In this document: piece by piece, positions 10,224 to 17,348 of the stretch
How the letters are laid out: each line of letters begins with the position of its first letter
How positions within the stretch are numbered: position 1 is the first letter of the stretch
Source of the DNA: Leptotrichia massiliensis
GTDB lineage: Bacteria; Fusobacteriota; Fusobacteriia; Fusobacteriales; Leptotrichiaceae
Length of the DNA: 64,000 nt
Direction of reading: 5' to 3'
Assembly: GCF_900104625.1 (NCBI RefSeq)
Contig: NZ_FNVZ01000005.1
Location: 1,550,001 to 1,614,000, forward strand
The notes under the pieces: generated by a model
Told to the model about the DNA's origin: nothing
Database searches by the model: none
Seen by the model: only the letters and a program-made list of their open reading frames with translations
Made by a program: the position numbers and the translations under genes

Positions 10224-10252
10224 ATTATAAACTAAAAAACAATACTTTACAA
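10224..10252 (-). promoter_or_regulatory. Sigma-70-type promoter for the short DUF2207 gene
   Basis: On the minus strand TTGTAA (10247-10252) is followed by a 17-bp spacer and a perfect TATAAT (10224-10229). It lies directly downstream of the terminator of the preceding paralogue and about 120 nt before the ATG at 10101, so the short gene is probably expressed separately. Confidence 0.6.
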
Positions 10253-10262
10253 TAAGAAAAAA

Positions 10263-10282
10263 AGCCAGTATTTCTACCAGCT
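10263..10282 (-). terminator. Intrinsic terminator overlapping a stop codon
   Basis: The minus-strand RNA pairs AGCUGGUA (10275-10282) with UACUGGCU (10263-10270) around a GAAA tetraloop, including two G-U pairs. Seven Ts follow (As at 10257-10263). The left arm contains the final Ser-Trp codons, and the TAG stop straddles arm and loop. Confidence 0.8.
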
Positions 10283-12166
10283 TCCTCCACCTCCTCCGCC
10301 AGAACCTCCGCCAGAGAAGCCGCCTCCACTAAAGAAGCCTCCTCCGCCTGAGCCACTCTTAGATGAACTAAATTTTTCACTCATAATTTTCGATTTTCCA
10401 CTGCTGTAACTTCTTGAAAATATGTTCGTAAAACTGTTGTTACTATAAGCATACATATGAGTGTGGCTATTTATATAAGATTCATTTATGTCGAAGTTGT
10501 ATAATTTTATTGTTTTTTTCATTAATTTTATTGCCTCATTTTTTACTCCAAGTGCTACTGCAAAAGGCAAAATTCCATTAAAATATTCGATTAATTCCTT
10601 TACATTATCAAATTTTCTTATCTGATTCTCTTCTGCTGTTTTTATATACATTTTCATACCTTTCAGGTACTCTTTTTTTCTTAAGCCTTCATTTGTATAT
10701 TTACCAATTAACTTTGCATACACAATAAACAATATTACAAAATATGTTGTAAAAACAAAAATCTCAATTCCCTGATAAAAAGACACACCTAAAATCACTA
10801 TAATTACTAATCCTATTAACAATTTTTTACTAACTGTTATCCAAATTCTATGAAAAAATGAGCCTAATGTTATAAGTATATACAATATTATAAAAGGATT
10901 GAAAATCTCAAAATTTGTCTGTGAAAATATAAAAATCATAAAAACAGGAGCTGCACAATAAAACGGAACTAAAAAACTTCCATTATTTTTATAAATTATT
11001 TTATGATACTTATCCTTTAAAATTTCAATGATACTATTTGCCTTATTATAAATTCTTTTTTCACTACCAAAAATATCATTCTTTTCTGAAGAAAGAGAAT
11101 CAAGCAGCATCCTTTCCTCTTCCGCCAGCTCAGTTTCCTGTGTATACACAGTTTTGGATTCCTTGTTATATTTAATTTCACCATTAACTCTATTTGCTAC
11201 TATAAAGCCTTTTGTAAGTAATGTAAATATTCCTGCATTTAATATCTCCACTGTGTCTCTTTCACCATTTATATATGCCGCAAACATTGGAGAAATGTCT
11301 TTTGGTAAATTAAATTCTGGAATTACAGATTTCCCTTGCGGATCTTTTCCAAAAAACTTCCACGTTACAATAGAATATATTGTTAAAAATAACAATAAAA
11401 ATGGCAAAATTATTATTGCTGGATTGGAAAGATATACAATTTTTAGCTTATCTACTAAAGTTGGACTTATTTTATCCGTTTTCAAATTTAGCATAAATGT
11501 AAGCCCATTTTTGGCCTCCAGCTCTTTTGTTGAAATGTGTATTTCCTCATCATTTTCTAAAATGTCATAATTTTCACCTTTTTCTCCATAACTTCCAGTA
11601 TAAACTTCCAACTTTTCAATTTCATTTTTTTTAATTTTTTGCCCATCAGGAAATCTTATAATAACACTTGCCTGTTCAATAGGAACATTCCAAAACTGTC
11701 CAATAGCATTGTAATACACTTGATAAATTCCATCTTTTTCAAACACAGCATTATAAATATCGTAATTCAGCTCATATACGCTCTCAGTCTTATACAAATT
11801 TACAAGTTCTGTTTCGGAACCTATTCTGTACCTTATTCCTTCATAAAAATGATTTTTTGTATATTCTTCATCCTTTCCGTCCCTCTTTATCCAATTCATT
11901 TTGATAAAAGACTTATGAACATCAAATCCAAACCTTTTTGAACGCAAAGGAATATCTCTATAAATCCCGTGCTTAAACTCTTCGCCAAACTGATAATCAA
12001 TCACTTCATTTACAGTCAGCGTGCCATTTTTATTAATTTGCACTGTAACTTCATAATTTCTTATTTTTTCACTATGCAATATTACTGCAACAAGCCTGCT
12101 TGAATTAAATAAAAACATCACCATAAACATAAATAATATTGAAAATTTTTTATCTTGAAATATCAT
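10274..12166 (-). CDS. DUF2207 membrane protein, full length with Gly-rich tail
   Basis: A 630-residue membrane protein. The signal or anchor helix is at residues 8-27, followed by the DUF2207 extracellular domain (about 33-235) with KIRNYEVTVQINKNGTLTV and GIYRDIPLR. A membrane helix near 250-270 leads into the WKFFGKDPQGK hallmark and a cytoplasmic region. Two or three central helices (about 400-475) and KYTNEGLRKKEYLKGMKMY follow. The tail is Ser/Gly-rich and ends GGGGGGSW, as in many DUF2207 proteins. The family is often found with LemA, as here; its biochemical role is unknown. It lies behind the terminator of the next paralogue and has its own promoter candidate (12225-12251). Confidence 0.88.
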   Translation of the reverse strand: MIFQDKKFSILFMFMVMFLFNSSRLVAVILHSEKIRNYEVTVQINKNGTLTVNEVIDYQFGEEFKHGIYRDIPLRSKRFGFDVHKSFIKMNWIKRDGKDEEYTKNHFYEGIRYRIGSETELVNLYKTESVYELNYDIYNAVFEKDGIYQVYYNAIGQFWNVPIEQASVIIRFPDGQKIKKNEIEKLEVYTGSYGEKGENYDILENDEEIHISTKELEAKNGLTFMLNLKTDKISPTLVDKLKIVYLSNPAIIILPFLLLFLTIYSIVTWKFFGKDPQGKSVIPEFNLPKDISPMFAAYINGERDTVEILNAGIFTLLTKGFIVANRVNGEIKYNKESKTVYTQETELAEEERMLLDSLSSEKNDIFGSEKRIYNKANSIIEILKDKYHKIIYKNNGSFLVPFYCAAPVFMIFIFSQTNFEIFNPFIILYILITLGSFFHRIWITVSKKLLIGLVIIVILGVSFYQGIEIFVFTTYFVILFIVYAKLIGKYTNEGLRKKEYLKGMKMYIKTAEENQIRKFDNVKELIEYFNGILPFAVALGVKNEAIKLMKKTIKLYNFDINESYINSHTHMYAYSNNSFTNIFSRSYSSGKSKIMSEKFSSSKSGSGGGGFFSGGGFSGGGSGGGGGGSW

Positions 12167-12224
12167 ATTTTATCTATCCTTATTTTTAGTTATTCTAAAA
12201 CTTTTTCAGTATCAAACTTTAACA

Positions 12225-12251
12225 ATTATACAAATTTAAAATTTATGTAAA
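12225..12251 (-). promoter_or_regulatory. Promoter candidate for the 630-residue DUF2207 gene
   Basis: Minus-strand TTTACA (12246-12251) and TATAAT (12225-12230) are separated by 15 bp, a short spacer with good hexamers. The site lies between the upstream gene's terminator and the ATG at 12166. Confidence 0.45.
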
Positions 12252-12261
12252 AATCGTAAAA

Positions 12262-12281
12262 AGCCAGTATTTCTACCAGCT
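12262..12281 (-). terminator. Second stop-codon-overlapping terminator
   Basis: The 20-nt hairpin is identical to the one at 10263-10282: AGCUGGUA / GAAA / UACUGGCU, followed by five Ts. It again uses the last Ser-Trp codons and the TAG stop of a DUF2207 gene as its 5' arm. Confidence 0.75.
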
Positions 12282-14225
12282 TCCTCCACCTCCCCCGCCG
12301 GAACCTCCGCCAGAGAAGCCTCCACCACTTGAGAATCCGCCTCCGCCAAAACCGCTTCCGCTCGAATTTCTAGAGTTTTCTCTCAAAGTGCTAAATCTTT
12401 CTTCTGCTATTTCATTGTATGCATTGTTATAACCTCTTGAAATCATATCTGATAAAAAGAAATTATTGTATGAATTAAAATGTACTCCTCTATTTATGTA
12501 AGAATATGTACTTTCATCAAAATCATAAAGTTTTATTGTATTCTTCATAAGTTTTACTACTTCATTCTTTACACCAAGAGCTACCGCATAAGGCAATATA
12601 CCTTTAAAATAAGCTACCAGCTCATCTACATCATTAAATTTCATAATCTGATTTGCTTCAGCAGTCTTTATGTACATTTTCATGCCATCCAAGTATTCTT
12701 TTTTTCTCATTCCATCAACAGTATATCTTCCAATTATTTTTGAATAAACAGCATACATTGCCATAATTATTCCAATTATAATGAAATTTAAAACTCCATA
12801 TATTAATGAAAAGAATAATACTGCTATCCACTTAATAATTTTTAAAAATTTACTATTATTTCCATAAATATTATTGATAATTGAAAAAATCGTATTTAAT
12901 ACTATTCCAAAGAAAATAGCAACCATAACTAGAGAAACTGCTCCGGAAATGCCATCAGAAATACCTGCCGTTCCGCCGCTTGCAGTTGACGAAATCATAA
13001 AAACTATAATCATACCGACAATAAAGACAATATTAAAAATGTTATTATCCTTGTAAACTTTCTTTTTATACTCTCTTTCAAATGATTTTAATATTTTATT
13101 TGAAGCGTCGTAAAGACTTCTTTCTTTTTTAAATATATATCCATTATCAGAAAGAGCATTAAAAACAATCTTTTCTTCTTCTGCTAATTCAGGTTTGCTT
13201 TTTCTACTGTCAGACAATGTATATTCTACATTTCTTCCATTACCTTCTTCGTCATTAGCTTCAACATAACCTTTAGAAAGCAATGAAAGCACTCCGATTG
13301 TCAATATTTCTTTTGGCTCCCTTTCTCCATTGATGTAAGCCGCATACATGGCAGAAATATCCTTTGGTATGTTAAATTCAGGAACAATTGCCTTTTTATC
13401 CACATCTCTTCCAAATATATACCACGTTACAAATCCATAAATTGCTAGAATTATTATTATAATCGGTCCTACAGCAATTAAAGGATGAGCATAATAAAGT
13501 GTCTGTAATTTATCCCAAAATGTTGGGCTTATATTATCTGTTTTTAAATTCAGACGAAAACTTAATCCATTATATGCCTCTAAAACCTTATTTGTTTTAA
13601 TTTCAACAGTTCCATTATTCAAATTTGTAATATAATCTTTTCCATTTTGTCCATATTCACCTGTAAAAATATCTAATTGTCTAATTTCATTTTTTAAAAC
13701 AGGTTCTCCATTTGCAAATTTTATATTTACCGCAGCTTTTTCAATAGGAACTTGCCAAAATTGACCAATTGCATTAAAGTAAACCTGATAGATTCCATTT
13801 TTTTCAAATACTGCATTATAAATCACGTAATTAAATTCGTATCTATTTACGCCATTTTCCACAAATCTGTCTGCAGAACCAACCCTATATCTAATACCTT
13901 CATCAAAAAGTTTCGTAGAATATTCTTCAGAAATACCGTTTCTCTTTATTGAATTCATTTTTATATAAGATTTGTAAATATCCACGCCATTTTTCTTTGA
14001 ACGTAATGGAATATCCCTATAAATCCCGTGCTTTGCCGAACCGTCAAATTCATAGTCAATCACTTCATTTACTGTCAAAGTCCCATTTTTATTCATCTGA
14101 ACTGTAACTTCATAATTCTTTATTTTTTCAGAAATTAATGATTTTGCATTAAAAAAAAACAATGCGAAAAATACAAAACTTATTGAAAAAATACTCTTCC
14201 ATTTTCGATTGCTAAAACTCTTCAT
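12273..14225 (-). CDS. DUF2207 membrane protein, second full-length paralogue
   Basis: About 650 residues, with the same architecture as its downstream paralogue. There is a signal peptide after MKSFSNRKWK, then an extracellular DUF2207 domain (KIKNYEVTVQMNKNGTLTV, GIYRDIPLRSKK). The juxtamembrane phrase TWYIFGRDVDKKAIVPEF is followed by cytoplasmic and membrane segments, KYTVDGMRKKEYLDGMKMY and a Gly-rich tail ending GGGGGGSW. I choose the ATG at 14225: GGGAGGAAATTACT precedes it and it gives a clean signal peptide, while the in-frame start at 14294 would add a non-hydrophobic leader. It overlaps the end of the upstream gene by 14 nt, suggesting translational coupling. Function unknown. Confidence 0.88.
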   Translation of the reverse strand: MKSFSNRKWKSIFSISFVFFALFFFNAKSLISEKIKNYEVTVQMNKNGTLTVNEVIDYEFDGSAKHGIYRDIPLRSKKNGVDIYKSYIKMNSIKRNGISEEYSTKLFDEGIRYRVGSADRFVENGVNRYEFNYVIYNAVFEKNGIYQVYFNAIGQFWQVPIEKAAVNIKFANGEPVLKNEIRQLDIFTGEYGQNGKDYITNLNNGTVEIKTNKVLEAYNGLSFRLNLKTDNISPTFWDKLQTLYYAHPLIAVGPIIIIILAIYGFVTWYIFGRDVDKKAIVPEFNIPKDISAMYAAYINGEREPKEILTIGVLSLLSKGYVEANDEEGNGRNVEYTLSDSRKSKPELAEEEKIVFNALSDNGYIFKKERSLYDASNKILKSFEREYKKKVYKDNNIFNIVFIVGMIIVFMISSTASGGTAGISDGISGAVSLVMVAIFFGIVLNTIFSIINNIYGNNSKFLKIIKWIAVLFFSLIYGVLNFIIIGIIMAMYAVYSKIIGRYTVDGMRKKEYLDGMKMYIKTAEANQIMKFNDVDELVAYFKGILPYAVALGVKNEVVKLMKNTIKLYDFDESTYSYINRGVHFNSYNNFFLSDMISRGYNNAYNEIAEERFSTLRENSRNSSGSGFGGGGFSSGGGFSGGGSGGGGGGSW

Positions 14226-15549
14226 AGTAATTTCCTCCCAATGCATCATTACGAGCCCTTTCCAATATCTCGTTTGTAAATATCTCATTCCCAAACGATT
14301 TCATAAATTTATCATTTTTATAAATAAATATATTAAGCATATTTTCAATATATTCCTTTTTATCATTAAATCCTGATATTTCTATAGATTTTTCCACCAT
14401 CTTTACAACATGTTTTTGCACTTTCAAAGCTTGTGAAAATGGTAAAATCTTTTTAAAATATGAAATCAACTCTTCTATATTCTCAAATTTTCTAGTTTCA
14501 CCACTTTTTATGTATTTCTTCAATCCTTCTAGATTTCTTTTGACTTCAATTCCTCTATCTGTATATTTTCCAATATTTTTAAAATAAAAAAACTGAAGAA
14601 TAGCAACTAAAGTTAGAATTATCCCAGATATTCCAAGTCCATAAACCATAAGTCCAGAAAAAAATAATATAATAACTTCAAATAGACCTATTAAAATAAA
14701 AACTGCTAACCTGATAACCATCGGAAACATTTTATTTTTTAAAATTACAAAAATCAAACCTGATAATAACATTGCCCAAAAATACATAGGAAAAAAAATA
14801 ATTAATGGCACAATTCCCTCAAATCCTTCAAAAATAAAAAGAAAAATTCCAAACAAAAATATTATAATTATATAAAATATTCGGAATCTCCAATTTGAAG
14901 TATAAAGCCTTTTATCCCATTTTTCCCTATTTACAGACTTTATTCCAATTAAATACAAGAAAGCGTAGTTTCCTCTCCCATCAAATTTTTCCTTTAAAAC
15001 CTCAAGAATTTTAAGAAGCTGGTTCATAATAGGCTTTTTATGCCCAAGAATAGTGTCCTTATCATATTCAATTAAAAATTCCAGAACCATTCTCTCCTCT
15101 TCCGAAAGTTCCCACTGCCTGCACCCATAATCATTGACTTTTTCCATATTGAACCCATATTTCTTCTTGGTTATCTGTCTATAATATTTTTCAATGTCAA
15201 TGATTTCAACAGTTTTTTTATCTTTTTTTATTTCGTATTCATCTTCTGTCATTTTTAAATTTTTCTTAACTTTATTATATTTTTTCAAGTCAACATAATC
15301 CTCAATTATTACAAATCCTTTGCTTATCAACTCCAACAATCCAATATATACCAAATAATCTGGTATTTCTTTCCGAGAACTATTTATATAAGTAGCCATC
15401 ATTGCCGAAATTTCTTTAGGTGGCTCTGACACCGACATAATTTCATCGACAGAATCCTTCCCAAATTTTTTCCACGTAATATAGCTATAAATCACCAATG
15501 TTAATAGCATTATCAATAAAATTATTATTTGAGTCAAACTTATTTCCAT
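14212..15549 (-). CDS. Short DUF2207-family membrane protein, divergent
   Basis: A 445-residue protein matching only the cytoplasmic half of DUF2207 proteins. It has an N-terminal membrane helix (6-26) running into SYITWKKFGKD, then PPKEISAMMATYINSSRKEIPDYL. Two hydrophobic blocks (about 225-265 and 285-330) are followed by IGKYTDRGIEVKRNLEGLKKY. It has no extracellular domain and no Gly-rich tail (ends NYYEEF). AAAGGAAATAAC precedes the ATG, so the start is real. It lies 43 nt after lemA and is coupled to the next full-length paralogue. It may partner the full-length copies, but that is inference. Confidence 0.8.
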   Translation of the reverse strand: MEISLTQIIILLIMLLTLVIYSYITWKKFGKDSVDEIMSVSEPPKEISAMMATYINSSRKEIPDYLVYIGLLELISKGFVIIEDYVDLKKYNKVKKNLKMTEDEYEIKKDKKTVEIIDIEKYYRQITKKKYGFNMEKVNDYGCRQWELSEEERMVLEFLIEYDKDTILGHKKPIMNQLLKILEVLKEKFDGRGNYAFLYLIGIKSVNREKWDKRLYTSNWRFRIFYIIIIFLFGIFLFIFEGFEGIVPLIIFFPMYFWAMLLSGLIFVILKNKMFPMVIRLAVFILIGLFEVIILFFSGLMVYGLGISGIILTLVAILQFFYFKNIGKYTDRGIEVKRNLEGLKKYIKSGETRKFENIEELISYFKKILPFSQALKVQKHVVKMVEKSIEISGFNDKKEYIENMLNIFIYKNDKFMKSFGNEIFTNEILERARNDALGGNYYEEF

Positions 15550-15592
15550 AAAGTTATTTCCTTTACGATAATTTTACAAAACTTTAAACAAA

Positions 15593-16159
15593 TTAAAACT
15601 TAACTTCTGGAGCTTTTTCTGCTCCTTCCACAGCATTAAAGAACTCAGCCTTTTTGAATCCAAAAATTCCACCAAAAATATTATTTGGAAAAGTTTCCAC
15701 AAAAGTATTTCTGTCTCTTGCTGTTCCGTTATAATATTTTCTTGAACTTTGAATTTCTGTTTCTATTTGAGTTAGTTGAGATTGCAGGCTCAAAAAGTTT
15801 TCGTTTGCCTTCAAGTCTGGATAATTTTCCTGTAACATCATTATTGATCTTAACGTTTTTGTCATTTCATTTTCAAGCTTTTGAATTTTTTCAATATTGT
15901 CAATATCCTTTGTATCAATCGACATCATTTGACTTCTTAATTTTACCACATTTTCGAGTGTTTCTTTTTCATGTGTTGCATAACCTTTAACAGTATTAAC
16001 AAGATTTGGTATCAAATCCAGCCTTTTTTGCAAATATACGCCTATTCCACTCCAACCTTCCTCATTCAGATTTTTTAGTCTAATATATTTATTATAAATT
16101 CCCATTCCGATTACAACCAAAACTACCAAAATTCCTATTAAAATAAATACAATACTCAT
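15593..16159 (-). CDS. lemA: LemA family protein
   Basis: A 188-residue protein with one N-terminal membrane helix (about 3-22). The characteristic LemA phrases follow: YNKYIRLKNLNEEGWSGI, QKRLDLIPNLVNTVKGYA, HEKETLENVVKLRSQ and a central NYPDLKANENFLSLQSQLT, then FVETFPNNIFGGIFGF. The body is an extended helical bundle. LemA proteins are widespread, poorly understood and commonly encoded beside DUF2207 proteins, as here. It sits between the DUF3999-like gene and the DUF2207 array in one apparent operon. Confidence 0.95.
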   Translation of the reverse strand: MSIVFILIGILVVLVVIGMGIYNKYIRLKNLNEEGWSGIGVYLQKRLDLIPNLVNTVKGYATHEKETLENVVKLRSQMMSIDTKDIDNIEKIQKLENEMTKTLRSIMMLQENYPDLKANENFLSLQSQLTQIETEIQSSRKYYNGTARDRNTFVETFPNNIFGGIFGFKKAEFFNAVEGAEKAPEVKF

Positions 16160-16175
16160 AATTCATTCTCCTCTT

Positions 16176-17348
16176 CTATTTTTTATTTTTATTTATTTTA
16201 TTTACCATAAATCCAATTAATATTACCACAACCACCCCTATAAAAACATTATAATAAACCGTGTAATCTCTTGGCTTTGAAACTTTCTTTATATCTGCCT
16301 TTTCCAATTTTCCTACAAAAACTTCATCTCGTTCTTTTATTGAATCAGCAAATTCCGCAATATCGTACTTAGGCTTATCTAAACTTTCATCTCCAAAGGT
16401 TATTTTATAATCTTCCCCTTCTGTAGCCCTAAACACAATTCTGTCTGGAACATAGTTTCCTGTTACTTCATTTGTTTTGAGCGGTGAATTATCTCCATTC
16501 TGTATTTCAACGATTATTTCAGACAATTTTGGAACATTTTCTAAATTTATCATCAAATTTGACTTTTCCCCAACTTTAGAAATTATGCCTTCCACATAAA
16601 AATTATCTCCACTTCTCACAGTATAATTTCTCTGAAACTCATCATTTACATCTAGAACAATATTTTTTAACGGCAAAAACTTGCTCTTGATTTTCAAAAT
16701 TGTACTTTTTCCTTCCTGCTCAACCTTATAATCCAATTTTGTCCCTACAGTTTTAAGTTTTCCAGCCTCATTATTTGACAATTTCAAAATTGCTTCACTA
16801 AAGATATTCCCTTTATCCAACGGCGTTACGATTTTATAAAATTCATATCTTTTTTCTGAAAATTCGATTGTCAAGTTTGACTTATCAGGTGTCTTATAAA
16901 TTTCTCCCGAAGTTATCTGTTCCCAATTTGTACCGTTATTACTTCCAAGCAAAGTATACTCGGTGTAAAAATTTTTGGAAGGAATCAACTCGAGCCTGTT
17001 TCCAATTATATCCTTTAACGAACTGTCGGAATTAAATTTCACAATAAATTCCATTTTATCCTTTTTCGTCAATACTTCATCTATTTTTGCCTTTGCCACA
17101 ATTTTTTCGCTACGCTTTTCCTGCTCTTTTCCAGTTTCGATAACATAAGGAACTTCTTTCCCGTTCTTATCAATTATCCGTATATCTCCAAGATTATTTT
17201 TACTGTTCTCATAAATATCCTCTGTTAGAAAAAATTGCTTGTATGCCGACTTTCCTGTTATTTTTATAGTTTTAAAATACTGGCTGGAAAAAAGTTGAAT
17301 AATTGTTATTAAAAATAAAAACAATATTATTTTATTTATTTTCTTCAT
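16176..17348 (-). CDS. DUF3999-like exported, membrane-anchored protein
   Basis: About 390 residues. A signal peptide follows MKKINKI, and a single C-terminal membrane helix (YYNVFIGVVVVILIGFMV) is followed by a short lysine-rich tail. The large outside domain has beta-sandwich-like phrases (LTEDIYENSKNNLGDIRIIDKNGKEVPYV, then YTLLGSNNGTNWEQI). These fit the DUF3999 family, which is often encoded next to DUF2339 as it is here. I start at the ATG at 17348 because AAAGGTGAG precedes it and a signal peptide results. This overlaps the end of the DUF2339 gene by 17 nt, implying coupled translation. The role is unknown; cell-envelope work is inferred from topology. Confidence 0.8.
   Translation of the reverse strand: MKKINKIILFLFLITIIQLFSSQYFKTIKITGKSAYKQFFLTEDIYENSKNNLGDIRIIDKNGKEVPYVIETGKEQEKRSEKIVAKAKIDEVLTKKDKMEFIVKFNSDSSLKDIIGNRLELIPSKNFYTEYTLLGSNNGTNWEQITSGEIYKTPDKSNLTIEFSEKRYEFYKIVTPLDKGNIFSEAILKLSNNEAGKLKTVGTKLDYKVEQEGKSTILKIKSKFLPLKNIVLDVNDEFQRNYTVRSGDNFYVEGIISKVGEKSNLMINLENVPKLSEIIVEIQNGDNSPLKTNEVTGNYVPDRIVFRATEGEDYKITFGDESLDKPKYDIAEFADSIKERDEVFVGKLEKADIKKVSKPRDYTVYYNVFIGVVVVILIGFMVNKINKNKK

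Noticed and set aside
10274-10345. DNA-level repeat shared with 12273-12345
   Set aside because: This is the coding of the Gly-rich tail in two paralogues plus the shared terminator, not an independent repeat element.
11154-11570. 138-codon plus-strand ORF
   Set aside because: It lies wholly opposite a well-supported DUF2207 gene, has no ribosome site and no recognisable domain; typical antisense shadow in AT-rich DNA.
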